DNA of 64,000 nucleotides, from contig NZ_JALQEM010000019.1 of NCBI RefSeq assembly GCF_023630705.1, forward strand, positions 179,337 to 243,336, written 5' to 3'. The notes under the pieces are model-generated. The model had not been told where the DNA came from and did not search any database. It was given only the letters and a program-made list of their open reading frames with translations. This document shows positions 1 to 10,071 of the stretch, piece by piece; positions within the stretch are counted from its first letter, which is position 1; every line of letters begins with the position of its first letter. The position numbers were made by a program, and so were the translations under genes. The stretch comes from Caballeronia sp. GAFFF1. Its GTDB lineage: Bacteria > Pseudomonadota > Gammaproteobacteria > Burkholderiales > Burkholderiaceae.

Positions 1-59
1 AGTATTCGGGCACTGAAGTCGCGCAGACGGCGCAAAGCAAGATGTCGCAGGTGAAGTAA
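1..59 (+). CDS. C-terminal end of an unidentified protein (partial)
   Basis: Reading from base 3, an open frame gives YSGTEVAQTAQSKMSQVK and then TAA, the tail of a rightward gene that starts before the window. The Ala/Gln/Lys-rich ending gives no recognisable family. A hairpin with a T-run follows 44 bases later, which fits the end of a transcription unit. Confidence 0.5.
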   Translation, partial: YSGTEVAQTAQSKMSQVK

Positions 60-102
60 GCGGAGCTTTCGACCTTCTCCGGTTCCGCGCCTCTCGTTGA
101 AG

Positions 103-138
103 AACGCTCGCGGGCACGCATGCCGCGGGCGTTTTTCT
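103..138 (+). terminator. Rho-independent terminator of the upstream gene
   Basis: An 11-base-pair stem (103-113 with 123-133, one G-U pair) encloses a 9-base loop and is followed by TTTTTC. It ends transcription of the gene that stops at 59 before the tRNA promoter. Confidence 0.75.
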
Positions 139-162
139 TGAGCGGGTGACGGCGATATACGG

Positions 163-192
163 TTGACAGTATTCGAGATCGCCGCTTATAAT
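163..192 (+). promoter_or_regulatory. Sigma70 promoter of the tRNA-Lys gene
   Basis: A perfect -35 box TTGACA (163-168) and a perfect -10 box TATAAT (187-192) are 18 bases apart. The -10 box ends 12 bases before the first base of the tRNA, the usual spacing for a stable RNA promoter. Confidence 0.9.
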
Positions 193-204
193 TTCGCCTC
201 CTTC

Positions 205-280
205 GGGTCGTTAGCTCAGCTGGTAGAGCAGCGGACTTTTAATCCGTTGGTCGCAGGTTCGAATCCCGCACGGCCTACCA
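205..280 (+). tRNA. tRNA-Lys (anticodon TTT)
   Basis: A 76-base cloverleaf with CCA encoded. The acceptor stem GGGTCGT pairs with ACGGCCT (two G-U pairs). The D-arm holds AGCTCAGCTGGTAGAGC, the anticodon loop is CTTTTAA with anticodon TTT, and the T-loop is GGTTCGAATCC. It has its own promoter and terminator, so it is a single-gene unit. No integrase lies next to its 3' end. Confidence 0.97.
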
Positions 281-288
281 AAGAATTC

Positions 289-320
289 AAAGGGTTACAG
301 GCGCAAGCCTGTAACCCTTT
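289..320 (+). terminator. Terminator after tRNA-Lys
   Basis: A perfect 14-base-pair stem (AAAGGGTTACAGGC with its complement, 289-302 and 307-320) carries a GCAA tetraloop and is followed by a T-containing tract. It separates the tRNA from the convergent SDR gene and could act in both directions. Confidence 0.85.
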
Positions 321-390
321 GTCGTTTCTGCAATTAGTTCGCTCGACGAATCGAACGCTTCGGCACGCGGCCGCAGTCGAGACACCGAAC

Positions 391-1173
391 CTACACCGCA
401 CTCACCCCGCCATCCACGGCCAGCACCTGCCCGGTTATATGTTTGCCCGCATCGCTGGCGAAGAGCACGGCGGCGCCCTTCAGGTCTTCGTCGTCGCCGA
501 GACGGTGTAGCGGAATGCTCGCACACATGCGCTCGACGCCCATCCGGTCGAGCGAGCCTTGCGTCATTTTCGATGGAAAGAAGCCGGGCGCGAGCGCGTT
601 CACCGTGATGCCGTACTCGCCCCACTCGCCCGCAAGCGTCCGCGTGAAATTCACGACCGCGCCTTTGGACGTGTTGTAGGCGATGGTCTCCATCGTGCCG
701 GGAGCGTTGCCCGCGAGCCCCGAGATCGACGCCACGTTGATGACGCGTCCATAGCGGCGCGGAATCATCGACAGCTTGCCGATGCGCTGCGTCAGCAGAA
801 AGAGCCCGCGGACGTTCAGGTTCATCACCTTGTCCCACGCCGCGATCGGATAGTCCTCGGCGGGCGCGCCCCATGTCGCGCCCGCGTTGTTCACGAGGAT
901 GTCGACGCGGCCGAGCGCGGCGAGCGCATCGTCGGCGAGGCGGGCGATGTCGTCCTCCCGCGCGCCGTCCGCCGCGATCCAGCGCGCATCGACGCCACGC
1001 GCGCGCAGATGCTTCGCGGCGGCATCGAGCTCGTCCGGCTTGCGCGCGGACAGCATGATGCGCGCGCCCTGCTCGCCCAATGCCTCGGCAATGTGCAGGC
1101 CGAGCCCGCGTGAGCCGCCTGTGACGAGCGCGGTCTTGTCTCTCAGGTCGAAGAGTTGTTGTACGGTCCGCAT
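391..1173 (-). CDS. SDR family NAD(P)-dependent oxidoreductase
   Basis: A 260-residue classical short-chain dehydrogenase. The Rossmann motif TGGSRGLG lies near residue 20, NNAG near 95, and the active-site YNTSK follows the serine of the INVASISG strand. The C-terminal GQVLAVDGG is usual for the gluconate 5-dehydrogenase/3-oxoacyl reductase branch. I chose the ATG that begins MRTVQQLFDL, because longer frames run back into the upstream dehydrogenase. It is the last gene of the leftward beta-oxidation unit, 8 bases after the ACAD stop. A hydroxyacyl-CoA or related alcohol is the likely substrate, but the sequence does not fix it. Confidence 0.88.
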   Translation of the reverse strand: MRTVQQLFDLRDKTALVTGGSRGLGLHIAEALGEQGARIMLSARKPDELDAAAKHLRARGVDARWIAADGAREDDIARLADDALAALGRVDILVNNAGATWGAPAEDYPIAAWDKVMNLNVRGLFLLTQRIGKLSMIPRRYGRVINVASISGLAGNAPGTMETIAYNTSKGAVVNFTRTLAGEWGEYGITVNALAPGFFPSKMTQGSLDRMGVERMCASIPLHRLGDDEDLKGAAVLFASDAGKHITGQVLAVDGGVSAV

Positions 1174-1181
1174 TCGGTGTC

Positions 1182-3044
1182 CTAAAACCACGCGTCCTGC
1201 ATGTCGAGCGTCGTGCGGTCCAGCGACACGAGCAAGTCGAACTGCGGTCCGACGCGCGGCAGTTCCCATCGGAAGAAGTAAGCGGCGGCGGCGAGCTTGC
1301 CGCGATAGAACGCCGCGTCGTCATCGGTGCGGGCGGCGGCGAGTCCGGCGCGTGCAGCCAGCGCCTGTTCCAGCCAGATCCACGCAACGGTCACATGCCC
1401 GAACGCCTCCATGTACAGCGACGCGTTCGCGAGCGTCACCGACGGATCGCCCGCTGCCCACAACATGCGCGTGACGTGCATGAGGCGTGTCACCGATTCG
1501 TCGAAAGCAGATGCGTGCTTGATGAGCGCAGCATCGCCCGTCGCCGATGCGCGCGCCGCGCTCGCGTGCATGCGGTCCACGAGCAGCCGCAGCGCCGCGC
1601 CGTCCTTCATCGTCACTTTGCGGCCGAGCAGGTCCAGCGCCTGAATGCCGTGCGTGCCTTCATGGATCGCGTTGAGACGGTTGTCGCGATAGAACTGCTC
1701 GACGTTGTATTCGCGGGTGTAGCCGTAACCGCCGTGGACCTGGATCGCGAGGTTGTTCGCTTCGAGACACCATTGCGACGGCCAGCTTTTCGCAATCGGC
1801 GTCAGGATGTCGAGAAGGAGCGTCAGGCGTTCGTGCTTCTCGCCGTCGCCGGCGGCTTGCGCGGCGCGCGCTTCATCCACGAGCTTCGCGCAATAGAGGT
1901 TCAGCGCGAGACCGCCTTCCGCGTAGCTCTTTTGCGCGAGCAGCATGCGGCGCACGTCCGCGTGCTCGACGAGCTTCACCTGCGGGCTCGCCGGATCCTT
2001 GCCGGCGCGGCCCGTCGCGCGTCCCTGAGGCCGGTTGCGCGCATAGTCGAGCGCATGCAGATAGCCTGTGTAACCGAGCGCCGCCGCGCCGAGTCCGACG
2101 CCGATGCGCGCCTCGTTCATCATGTGGAACATGGAGGCCAGCCCCTGCCCCGCCTCGCCGACGAGATAGCCGATCGCGCCCGCCTTGCCGCCCGGCCGAT
2201 GCTGCACGCCTTCGCCGAAATTCAGCAGGCAGTTGGTCACGCCGCGATAACCCATCTTGTGATTGAGTCCGGCGAGCACGACGTCATTACGTTCACCGAG
2301 GGAGCCTTGTTCATTGACGAGATACTTGGGCACGATGAAAAGCGAGATGCCCTTCACGCCCGGAATCAGCTTGCCGTCCGGACCGGGAATCTTCGCGAGC
2401 ACCAGATGAACGATGTTCTCGGACAGTTCATGCTCGCCGCCCGAGATCCACATCTTGTTGCCGCGCAGCCGATACTGCGCCCCGAGCGGCGATTCGCCCT
2501 CGTACTCGGCGCGCGTCGTGATGTCCGACAACGACGAACCCGCCTGCGGCTCCGACAGACACATCGTGCCGAAAAAGCGCCCTTGCATTTCGGGCCGCAC
2601 GAAGGTGTCGATCTGCTTCGGCGTGCCGTGCGCGAGCAGCAGGTTCGCGTTGCCGATGGTCAGAAACGGAAACGCCGCCGTGCCGATGTTCGCGCCGATG
2701 AAGTACGCGAAGCCCGCCTTCTCGACGACCACCGGCAACTGCATGCCACCGAGGTCGTAGTCCTGTCCCGCAGCCATCAACCCGGCTTCGCAGAAGGCGG
2801 AGAGCGCCGTCTTCACTTCGGGGATGACATGCACCCGCTCGCCGTCGAAATGCGGCTCCTGCTGATCGCTCTTCTTGCTGTGCGTGGCGAAGAGATCGGT
2901 GGCGATCTTCTCGCAGGTATCGAGCGCCGCGTCGAAGGTTTCGCGCGAATGGTCGGCATAGCGCGGTATTTCGGTCAGCGCCTGAACCTTCAGCCACTCG
3001 TACAGAAGAAAGTTCAGATCGCGCCGGGAAAGGATCAACGACAT
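1182..3044 (-). CDS. Long-form acyl-CoA dehydrogenase (DmdC-like)
   Basis: This flavoprotein makes the alpha,beta double bond in an acyl-CoA. At 620 residues it is longer than ordinary ACADs (about 380); the extra length is an N-terminal helical part and a C-terminal extension typical of 3-methylmercaptopropionyl-CoA dehydrogenase-like enzymes. The FAD/substrate signatures MCLSEPQAGSSLSD and NKMWISGGEHE are present, as is the catalytic-base motif HEGTHGIQ. The start is the ATG of MSLILSRRDL. It lies 14 bases after the thiolase stop, within an operon that also encodes an electron-transfer flavoprotein. Family members accept diverse chains, so the substrate is open. Confidence 0.9.
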   Translation of the reverse strand: MSLILSRRDLNFLLYEWLKVQALTEIPRYADHSRETFDAALDTCEKIATDLFATHSKKSDQQEPHFDGERVHVIPEVKTALSAFCEAGLMAAGQDYDLGGMQLPVVVEKAGFAYFIGANIGTAAFPFLTIGNANLLLAHGTPKQIDTFVRPEMQGRFFGTMCLSEPQAGSSLSDITTRAEYEGESPLGAQYRLRGNKMWISGGEHELSENIVHLVLAKIPGPDGKLIPGVKGISLFIVPKYLVNEQGSLGERNDVVLAGLNHKMGYRGVTNCLLNFGEGVQHRPGGKAGAIGYLVGEAGQGLASMFHMMNEARIGVGLGAAALGYTGYLHALDYARNRPQGRATGRAGKDPASPQVKLVEHADVRRMLLAQKSYAEGGLALNLYCAKLVDEARAAQAAGDGEKHERLTLLLDILTPIAKSWPSQWCLEANNLAIQVHGGYGYTREYNVEQFYRDNRLNAIHEGTHGIQALDLLGRKVTMKDGAALRLLVDRMHASAARASATGDAALIKHASAFDESVTRLMHVTRMLWAAGDPSVTLANASLYMEAFGHVTVAWIWLEQALAARAGLAAARTDDDAAFYRGKLAAAAYFFRWELPRVGPQFDLLVSLDRTTLDMQDAWF

Positions 3045-3058
3045 GTCTCTCGTCCTTG

Positions 3059-4237
3059 TCAAAGCACTTCGAAGAGGCCGGCCGCGCCTTGTCCGCCGCC
3101 GATGCACATCGTCACGACGACGTGCTTCACACCGCGGCGTTTGCCTTCGATCAGCGCGTGGCCGACGAGCCGCGCGCCCGACACGCCGAACGGATGCCCC
3201 ACCGCGATGGCGCCGCCGTTCACGTTGAGCCGCTCCATCGGAATGCCGAGCGTATCCGCGCAGTACAAGACCTGCACGGCGAAAGCCTCATTCAGCTCCC
3301 ACAAGCCGATGTCGTCAACCGTCAAGCCCGCTTTCTTCAACAGCTTCGGCACCGCGAACACCGGTCCAATGCCCATTTCGTCCGGCTCGCAGCCCGCCAC
3401 CGCGAAGCCGCGAAACACGCCGAGCGGCGCAATGCCCCTCGATGCGGCGACGCGCGCATCCATCACGACGCACGCGGAAGCGCCATCCGAGAACTGCGAC
3501 GCGTTGCCCGCCGATATGACGCCGCCCGGCAGCGCGCTGCGAATCTTCGCGACGCCTTCCATCGTCGTGTCTGCGCGAATGCCTTCGTCGGCGGCGATGG
3601 TGACTTCGCGGCTCACGATGTCGCCCGTTGCGCGGTCAACGACGCCCGCCGTGACGGTCATCGGCACGATTTCGTGGTCGAAGCGGCCCGCCTCGCGCGC
3701 CGCCGCCGCGCGCTGCTGGCTGCGCACGCCGTATTCGTCCTGCCGCTCGCGCGAAATGCCGTAGCGTTTGGCGACCTGTTCCGCCGTCTGCAGCATGCTC
3801 CAGTAAATCTCAGGCTTGTTCGCGGCGAGCCACGGGTCGTTCGCGTACTCCAGATTCATCTGGCGCTGCGTCCACGAGATGCTTTCCACGCCGCCTGCCG
3901 CGTAAATCTCGCCTTCGCCTGTCATCACGCGCTGCGCGGCCATCGCGATGCTTTGCAGCCCGGACGAGCAGAAGCGGTTGATGGTCGCGCCCGGCACCGT
4001 CACGGGACAGCCCGCCCGCAACGCGATCTGACGCCCGATGTTGCCGCCCGTCGCGCCTTCGGGGTTCGCGCAGCCCATCAGCACGTCTTCGACTTCGCCG
4101 GCCTCGATGCCCGCCCGGGAGATAGCGTGCCGGACCGCGTGCGCGCCGAGCGTCGCGCCGTGCGTCATGTTGAACGCGCCCTTCCAGCTTTTGGCCAGCG
4201 CGGTGCGCGCGGTCGATACGATCACTGCCTCGTTCAT
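3059..4237 (-). CDS. Acetyl-CoA C-acyltransferase (thiolase)
   Basis: A 392-residue thiolase that cleaves 3-ketoacyl-CoA with CoA. The nucleophilic Cys90 is in INRFCSSG, the second active-site segment is [11 protein letters not shown], and the C-terminal [15 protein letters not shown] carries the second cysteine. The chosen ATG gives [12 protein letters not shown], the usual thiolase N-terminus. It starts 10 bases after the FadJ-like gene stops, the standard pairing of the two final beta-oxidation enzymes. It most resembles FadA/FadI-type degradative thiolases. Confidence 0.93.
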   Translation of the reverse strand: MNEAVIVSTARTALAKSWKGAFNMTHGATLGAHAVRHAISRAGIEAGEVEDVLMGCANPEGATGGNIGRQIALRAGCPVTVPGATINRFCSSGLQSIAMAAQRVMTGEGEIYAAGGVESISWTQRQMNLEYANDPWLAANKPEIYWSMLQTAEQVAKRYGISRERQDEYGVRSQQRAAAAREAGRFDHEIVPMTVTAGVVDRATGDIVSREVTIAADEGIRADTTMEGVAKIRSALPGGVISAGNASQFSDGASACVVMDARVAASRGIAPLGVFRGFAVAGCEPDEMGIGPVFAVPKLLKKAGLTVDDIGLWELNEAFAVQVLYCADTLGIPMERLNVNGGAIAVGHPFGVSGARLVGHALIEGKRRGVKHVVVTMCIGGGQGAAGLFEVL

Positions 4238-4247
4238 GTCTCGGTCC

Positions 4248-6329
4248 TCAGTCGTTGAAGCTCGCGCCGGCATCGGCGAGGCGCTGCAAGAGCGGCGCGA
4301 CTTGCCACGCGTGGCCCTGATAGCCCCTGGCATAGCGGCGAATGGCCTGCGCCACGGCGTAGAGGCCGATCTCGTCCGCGTACTGCATCGGGCCGCCGCG
4401 AAACTTCGGAAAGCCGTAGCCGTGCAAATAGACCATGTCGATATCCGACGCCTTCGACGCGATGCCTTCCTGCAAGATCAACGCGCCTTCGTTGACGAGC
4501 GCGAACACGAGCCGCTCGACAATTTCCTCGTCGCTGATCTTGCGCCGCGCGATGCCGAGGTCCCTGGAATGCTGCACGATCATTTCGTCGACGACCGCGC
4601 TCGGATACGCCCGGCGATCGCCCGGCTTGTAGTCGTACCAGCCCGCCTGCACTTTCTGGCCGAAGCGGCCCATTTCGCACAGCAGATCGCCCGTCTTCGA
4701 GTAGTTGAACTCCGGCTGCTCGACGGCGCGGCGCTTGCGGATCGCCCAGCTGATGTCGTTGCCCGCCATGTCGATCATGCGGAACGGGCCCATCGCGAAG
4801 CCGAAGCGCTCGATCGCGCGATCCACCTGCTGCGGCAGCGCGCCTTCGTCGAGCAGAAAGCCGGCTTGACGGCTGTACTGCTCGATCATGCGATTGCCGA
4901 TGAAGCCGTCGCACACGCCCGACACCACCGCGACCTTGCCGATCTTCTTCGCGAGTTGCATGACCGTGGCGAGCACGTCTTTCGCGGTCTGCGCGCCGCG
5001 CACCACTTCGAGCAGCTTCATCACGTTCGCGGGGCTGAAGAAGTGCATGCCGATCACGTCGCGCGGACGCTTCGTGAAGGACGCGATGGCGTCGATGTCG
5101 AGGGTCGACGTATTTGATGCGAGGATCGCGCCGGGCTTGGCTACCTCGTCGAGCCGCTGGAACACGCTCTTCTTGACCTCCAGGTCTTCGAACACGGCTT
5201 CGATCACGAGATCGGCGTCGCGGATGTCGTCATACGAGAGCGTGGTCGCAAGCCGCGCTATGCGCGCATCCACTTCGTCTTGCGTGAGCTTGCCCTTCTT
5301 CGCCGTGTTCTCGTAATTGCGGCGAATCGCGCCGACGCCTCGCTCCAGCGCGTCCGCTTTCATTTCCAGCAGCGTGACCGGCACGCCCGCGTTGAGGAAA
5401 TTCATCGCGATGCCGCCGCCCATCGTGCCCGCGCCGATCACGGCGACTTTGGCGATGGCGCGCGTCGGCGTGTCGGCAGGCACGTCGGGGATGCGGCTCG
5501 CCGCGCGTTCGCCGAGAAAGGCTTGGCGCAACGCGCGAGACTCGGGCGTGTTCATCAACGACATGAAGCCGTCGCGCTCGGCCTCGATGCCTTCATCGAA
5601 TGGCCTCAGCGATGCCGCGACGGCATTCACGCATGCCAGCGGCGCGGGATACGGCCCTGCGCTCGCTGCGACCGTGCTGCGCGCAAAGCCGAGATACGCT
5701 TCGGCGTGCGCGTGCTGAACCGGTATATCGCGCAGCTTCGGATGCGGACCGGCGCGCTCGGCGGCAGTGCGCGCGAATTTGACGGCGGCGACGACGACAT
5801 CATCCGCGACGATTTCGTTGAAGAGTCCCGTGCCGGCGAACTTCTCCGCAAGCATGGTCTTGCCCGACACGATCGTGTTGAGCGCGGCTTCGAGGCCGAT
5901 TGCGCGCGGCAGGCGTTGCGTGCCGCCCGCGCCCGGCAACAGACCGAGATTGACTTCGGGCAGCGCGATCTTCGCTTGCCGCGTCGCGAGCCGGTAGTGG
6001 CAGCCGAGCGCGAGTTCGAGCCCGCCGCCCATCGCGACCGAGTGAATGGCCGCGACGACCGGCTTCGCCGATCGCTCGATGGTGTCGATGACCGTCGCGA
6101 GGCTCGGCTCCTGAAACGCTTTGGGCGTGCCGAACTCGCGGATATCCGCGCCGCCCGAAAACGCCTTGCCCGCGCCCGTGATGACGATGGCCTCGACCGC
6201 TGCGTCGTCGAGCGCGCGGCTCATGCCATTCATGATGCCGGTCCGGGTTGCATGACCCAGACCGTTGACCGGAGGATGGTCGAGCGTAATGACGGCCACG
6301 CCGTCATGGACCTGGTACGTCGCTGTCAT
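4248..6329 (-). CDS. fadJ: Bifunctional enoyl-CoA hydratase / 3-hydroxyacyl-CoA dehydrogenase
   Basis: A 693-residue fusion catalysing hydration of trans-2-enoyl-CoA and NAD-dependent oxidation of the (S)-3-hydroxyacyl-CoA. The N-terminal crotonase domain (about residues 1-190) has both catalytic glutamates, Glu105 (GGGLE) and Glu125 (LPEVNLG). The Rossmann motif GAGTMGGG is at 299-306, followed by [11 protein letters not shown] and the [15 protein letters not shown] dehydrogenase signature. Its length matches the 700-residue FadB/FadJ/peroxisomal MFE-1 class. It is followed by the thiolase and preceded by etfA with a 100-base gap. The fadJ symbol is by family; fadB is equally possible. Confidence 0.92.
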   Translation of the reverse strand: MTATYQVHDGVAVITLDHPPVNGLGHATRTGIMNGMSRALDDAAVEAIVITGAGKAFSGGADIREFGTPKAFQEPSLATVIDTIERSAKPVVAAIHSVAMGGGLELALGCHYRLATRQAKIALPEVNLGLLPGAGGTQRLPRAIGLEAALNTIVSGKTMLAEKFAGTGLFNEIVADDVVVAAVKFARTAAERAGPHPKLRDIPVQHAHAEAYLGFARSTVAASAGPYPAPLACVNAVAASLRPFDEGIEAERDGFMSLMNTPESRALRQAFLGERAASRIPDVPADTPTRAIAKVAVIGAGTMGGGIAMNFLNAGVPVTLLEMKADALERGVGAIRRNYENTAKKGKLTQDEVDARIARLATTLSYDDIRDADLVIEAVFEDLEVKKSVFQRLDEVAKPGAILASNTSTLDIDAIASFTKRPRDVIGMHFFSPANVMKLLEVVRGAQTAKDVLATVMQLAKKIGKVAVVSGVCDGFIGNRMIEQYSRQAGFLLDEGALPQQVDRAIERFGFAMGPFRMIDMAGNDISWAIRKRRAVEQPEFNYSKTGDLLCEMGRFGQKVQAGWYDYKPGDRRAYPSAVVDEMIVQHSRDLGIARRKISDEEIVERLVFALVNEGALILQEGIASKASDIDMVYLHGYGFPKFRGGPMQYADEIGLYAVAQAIRRYARGYQGHAWQVAPLLQRLADAGASFND

Positions 6330-6429
6330 GCTGATTCCTTCAAAGTGAACGGGGTGTCATGCGGCGCGGCGCCGGGTCTCGCGCCCGGTTGCTGTGTTGC
6401 GGTCTTCTCGCGCCGATCGTGTCGTCGGT

Positions 6430-7374
6430 CTAGGCGGCTGCGCCAAGCTCGCTGACGAGTTCGGGCACCGCCGCGAACAGATCGCCGACAAGGCTGTAAT
6501 CCGCTACGCTGAAGATCGGCGCTTCGGCGTCCTTGTTGATCGCGACGATCACCTTGCTGTCCTTCATGCCGGCCAAGTGTTGAATCGCGCCGGAGATACC
6601 GACGGCCACATACAACTGCGGCGCGACGATCTTGCCGGTCTGGCCCACTTGATAGTCGTTCGGCACGTAGCCCGCATCGACCGCCGCGCGCGATGCGCCG
6701 AGCGCCGCGCCCAGCTTGTCCGCGAGCGGTTCGAGCACTTGCGTGTAGTTCTCGCCGCTGCCGAGACCGCGCCCGCCCGAAACGATGATGTTTGCGCTCG
6801 TCAACTCGGGGCGATCGAGCTTCGTCACCTCGCGGTTCACGAACTGCGAGACGCCCGCATCCGCCGCTGCTTCGATCTTCTCGACCGATGCGCTGCCACC
6901 TTCAGCCGCCACCGGATCGAAGCCCGTCGCGCGCACGGTGATGACCTTGATTGCATCAGCCGACTGGACGGTCGCGATCGCGTTGCCCGCGTAGATCGGG
7001 CGCTCGAAGGTATCGGCGCTGACCACAGCGGTAATTTCGCTGATCTGCGCGACGTCCAGATGCGCGGCGATACGCGGCGCGATGTTCTTGCCGTAAGCCG
7101 TCGCCGGCGCGACGATATGCGAATAGTCCTTCGCGATGTTCAGCACCGTGCCTTCGACGTTCTCCGCGAGGCCTTCGGCGAGCTGCGGCGCATCGGCCAG
7201 CAGCACCTTCGAAACGCCCGCGATCTTGGTCGCCTGATCCGCCGCGCCCTGCGCGTTCGAACCCGCGACGAGAATGTGAATGTCGCCGCCCAGTTTCGCC
7301 GCTGCCGCGACCGTGTTCAACGTCGCCGCCTTGATCGACGCGTTGTCGTGTTCTGCGATTACGAGAGTCGTCAC
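6430..7374 (-). CDS. etfA: Electron transfer flavoprotein alpha subunit
   Basis: This 314-residue subunit carries the FAD that accepts electrons from acyl-CoA dehydrogenases. The FAD-binding C-terminal half has VSGGRGLGSGENY near 205, then GQTGKIVAPQLYVAVGISGAIQHLAGM and INKDAEAPIF, all diagnostic of EtfA. The start codon is GTG, with AAGGTGA upstream overlapping the end of etfB, so translation is probably coupled. An ETF inside a beta-oxidation operon suggests a dedicated electron carrier for the ACADs of this locus. The next step, ETF:quinone oxidoreductase, is not in the window. Confidence 0.96.
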   Translation of the reverse strand: MTTLVIAEHDNASIKAATLNTVAAAAKLGGDIHILVAGSNAQGAADQATKIAGVSKVLLADAPQLAEGLAENVEGTVLNIAKDYSHIVAPATAYGKNIAPRIAAHLDVAQISEITAVVSADTFERPIYAGNAIATVQSADAIKVITVRATGFDPVAAEGGSASVEKIEAAADAGVSQFVNREVTKLDRPELTSANIIVSGGRGLGSGENYTQVLEPLADKLGAALGASRAAVDAGYVPNDYQVGQTGKIVAPQLYVAVGISGAIQHLAGMKDSKVIVAINKDAEAPIFSVADYSLVGDLFAAVPELVSELGAAA

Positions 7375-7375
7375 G

Positions 7376-8125
7376 TTAGATCACCTTCGCTTCGGTTTTC
7401 AGTTTCTCGACCAGCGTCTTGACGTCGGGCACCGTCACGCCCGCGCTGCGCTTCGGCGGCTCGGTGACTTTAAGCGTCTTCAGACGCGGCGCGACATCGA
7501 CGCCGAGATCGGCGGGCGTAACCGTCGTCAGCGGCTTTTTCTTCGCCTTCATGATGTTGGGCAGCGTCACGTAGCGCGGCTCGTTCAGGCGCAGGTCTGT
7601 CGTGACGACGGCGGGCAGCTTCAGCGACAGCGTTTCCGCGCCGCCATCGACTTCACGCGAGACAGTGGCGCGGCCATCGGCGATCACCACTTTCGATGCA
7701 AACGTCGCCTGCGGCAGGCCCGCCAAAGCGGCAAGCATCTGGCCGGTCTGGTTCGAATCGTCGTCGATCGCCTGCTTGCCCAGAATCACGAGTTCCGGCT
7801 TTTCCTGATCGACCAGCGCCTTGAGCAGCTTCGCCACTGCCAGCGGCTGCAATTCCTCGGCCGATTCGACCAGAATCGCCCGATCCGCGCCGATAGCCAA
7901 CGCCGTGCGCAGCGTTTCCTGACATTGCGTCACGCCGCACGACACCGCGACGACTTCCGTTGCGCCGCCCGCTTCCTTCAGACGCACCGCCTCTTCCACG
8001 GCGATTTCGTCGAACGGGTTCATCGACATCTTCACGTTGGCAATGTCGACGCCCGTGTTGTCGGACTTCACGCCGACCTTCACGTTGGCATCGGTCACTC
8101 TCTTGACTGCGATCAGAACCTTCAC
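7376..8125 (-). CDS. etfB: Electron transfer flavoprotein beta subunit
   Basis: A 249-residue AMP-binding partner of EtfA. The N-terminus [17 protein letters not shown], the signature [19 protein letters not shown] and the [14 protein letters not shown] loop identify the family. The start is GTG behind a strong AAGGAGGGG ribosome site. It stops one base before the etfA start codon. It docks to the ACADs through the conserved recognition loop present in this family. Confidence 0.96.
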   Translation of the reverse strand: MKVLIAVKRVTDANVKVGVKSDNTGVDIANVKMSMNPFDEIAVEEAVRLKEAGGATEVVAVSCGVTQCQETLRTALAIGADRAILVESAEELQPLAVAKLLKALVDQEKPELVILGKQAIDDDSNQTGQMLAALAGLPQATFASKVVIADGRATVSREVDGGAETLSLKLPAVVTTDLRLNEPRYVTLPNIMKAKKKPLTTVTPADLGVDVAPRLKTLKVTEPPKRSAGVTVPDVKTLVEKLKTEAKVI

Positions 8126-8163
8126 TTACCCCTCCTTTTGCGATGCTTCGAAACCATCGCGCC

Positions 8164-8910
8164 TCAACGCGTGCCGCAGTCGATATCGACCACCGTCGCG
8201 TTCATGTATGCGTTCTGCACCAGATGAACGACGAGCGCGGCGAACTCCTGCGCGCGGCCCATCCGTCGCGGAAACAGCATCTTTTCGATGAGACCGTCCG
8301 ACACTTTCTGCGGCATGCCCGCCGACATGCCCGATTCGAACAGGCCGGGCGACACCGCCAGCACGCGGATGCCGTGTTCCGCGAGATCGCGCGCCACGGG
8401 AATCGTCATGCCGATCACGCCCGCCTTGCTCGCGCTGTACGCGGCCTGCCCCATCTGGCCGCCCTTCGCCGCGCCCGACGCCGTGTTGATGATGACGCCG
8501 CGCTCGCCCGTGTCCTCCGGTTCGTTGTTCGTCATGGCGAGCGCCGCGTGGCGCACCACGTTGAACGTGCCGGTGAGATTGACCGCCAGCACGCGGTCCC
8601 ATAATTCGCTCGGGAAAAGCTGACCCTTGGAAAGGGTCTTGCACGGGCCGAGCACGCCCGCGCAGTTCACCGCGATGTTCACGCGCCCATGCATGCAGAC
8701 GACCGCCGCGACGGAGCGCTGAACGCTCGCTTCATCGGCGACATCGACCGCGAACGAGGAGATAGACGGACCGAGCGCCTCGCGCAGCTTGTCGGCATCG
8801 AGATCGAAGCCGACGACTGTCGCGCCCGCTGCGGCGAGCGCCTTGCAGGTCGCGAGACCGAGGCCCGACGCCGCGCCCGTGACGATGGCCACCTTGTTTT
8901 CCAGTTTCAT
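8164..8910 (-). CDS. HSD10-like short-chain 3-hydroxyacyl-CoA dehydrogenase
   Basis: A 248-residue SDR with TGAASGLG (11-18), the active-site YSASK and an unusual internal segment rich in [17 protein letters not shown]. That segment and the [10 protein letters not shown] stretch match type II 3-hydroxyacyl-CoA dehydrogenase (HSD17B10 family), which in other organisms oxidises 2-methyl-3-hydroxyacyl-CoA and some steroids. The fit with an alpha-methylacyl-CoA racemase in the same locus supports a branched substrate, but this is inference. It lies 45 bases downstream of the porin and 38 bases upstream of etfB. Confidence 0.85.
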   Translation of the reverse strand: MKLENKVAIVTGAASGLGLATCKALAAAGATVVGFDLDADKLREALGPSISSFAVDVADEASVQRSVAAVVCMHGRVNIAVNCAGVLGPCKTLSKGQLFPSELWDRVLAVNLTGTFNVVRHAALAMTNNEPEDTGERGVIINTASGAAKGGQMGQAAYSASKAGVIGMTIPVARDLAEHGIRVLAVSPGLFESGMSAGMPQKVSDGLIEKMLFPRRMGRAQEFAALVVHLVQNAYMNATVVDIDCGTR

Positions 8911-8955
8911 GCGCCTTTCCTGATTCGAGATGGATGTGCCGACATGTCCGCCTGC

Positions 8956-10071
8956 TCAGAAGCGGTGCGAAATGCCCGCTCCGACGAGCGTCTGCGACGT
9001 GCCCGGCTTCGTCACCGAGACGCCCGGCCAGCTCATCGTCGCGGTGCCGTGGTTCTTCATGTAGCCCGCGCGGGCATAGACGGTCGTGCGCTTGGACAAG
9101 CTGTGATCCGCGCCGAGCTCGAACGCGAGCGTGTTGTTATCCACGCCGCGCACCTTGCGCTGGACGGCGGCGAACTCGATCACGTCCGCATCCGTCGCCT
9201 GAATCGTCATGCCGGCTTCCGCGATGCTGTTCGAATTCGCGGCGTTCAGGCGCGCCGCGAGCGAGCCCGCCGGCGCGCTCTGCGGACGCGAGTAGATGTA
9301 GTTGAACTGCAAATTGACGATCCCGAAGCGATACGCGAGCGCGCCCGTGTAGTGGTCGGTCGACATCATGGCGAGTGGACCCGGCAGCCCCGGGATCGTC
9401 CTCGTGCCCTGATGCTCGTTCTGGTAGGCGATGCCCGCATAGAAGCCGTAGCCCGTGTACATGGCGGCGACGTCGAGCGTGTTGCCCAACGTGGTCGGCA
9501 CCGGATACGACGAGGTGGCCGCGAGCGCGTACATCGCGTACAACTGGAAGCCGTTCAGGTTCGGCGACTTGTACAGCACCGAATTGCTGAGACGGCCGGG
9601 GCCGGCCTGTGTGGCGAGCGTGTTGCGATCGGTCGCGATAGCCGCTGCCGAAAGCGGCGACAACACTTCATTGCCGCGAAACGGATCGCCGTAGTACAGC
9701 ACCCAGAACGTCGGCTGATATTGGCGTCCGAACGACAGCGTGCCGTACCGCTCGTGCGTCAGGCCGAGCCATGCCTGGCGGTAGAACATGGCACTAGGGT
9801 CGACGAAGAATGCGCCGTTGTTGGTCGTGTATCCGCTCTCCAGATCGAAGACCGCGCGCAAGCCGCCGCCGAGGTCTTCGGTTCCCTTCAAGCCCACTTG
9901 CGAACCCGCCGAGCCGCCACTGCGTTCCATGATCGACGACGTTCCGCCGTTGTTCAGGTACTGGCCGAATACATCGACCACGCCGTAGAGCGTGACGCTC
10001 GATTGCGCCGCCGCGCTGCCGGCCGCGACCGCTGCTGCCATTGCCAAGATTGTCTGTCTGATGAAGCGCAC
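8956..10071 (-). CDS. Outer-membrane porin of the Burkholderia type
   Basis: A 371-residue outer-membrane beta-barrel. A signal peptide with an Ala-rich core ends near residue 22 (AGSAAAQ), and the mature protein starts SSVTLYGVVDVFGQYL, the hallmark of beta-proteobacterial trimeric porins. The L3-like segment and the motif RQAWLGL are present, and the chain ends in GAGISHRF with the terminal phenylalanine needed for BAM insertion. The start is GTG behind AGGAGA. As first gene of the leftward beta-oxidation unit it may admit the substrate, although specificity cannot be read from sequence. Confidence 0.93.
   Translation of the reverse strand: MRFIRQTILAMAAAVAAGSAAAQSSVTLYGVVDVFGQYLNNGGTSSIMERSGGSAGSQVGLKGTEDLGGGLRAVFDLESGYTTNNGAFFVDPSAMFYRQAWLGLTHERYGTLSFGRQYQPTFWVLYYGDPFRGNEVLSPLSAAAIATDRNTLATQAGPGRLSNSVLYKSPNLNGFQLYAMYALAATSSYPVPTTLGNTLDVAAMYTGYGFYAGIAYQNEHQGTRTIPGLPGPLAMMSTDHYTGALAYRFGIVNLQFNYIYSRPQSAPAGSLAARLNAANSNSIAEAGMTIQATDADVIEFAAVQRKVRGVDNNTLAFELGADHSLSKRTTVYARAGYMKNHGTATMSWPGVSVTKPGTSQTLVGAGISHRF

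Noticed and set aside
205..280. tRNA-Lys as an attachment site for a genomic island
   Set aside because: No integrase and no second copy of the tRNA 3' end was found; the following genes have host-like composition.
163..510. An open frame running across the tRNA-Lys gene
   Set aside because: It includes the tRNA and its terminator and translates to tRNA-derived sequence.
1395..3764. A 789-codon rightward open frame opposite the ACAD and thiolase genes
   Set aside because: It is the mirror of two well-supported genes on the other strand and has Arg/His-rich, motif-free sequence.
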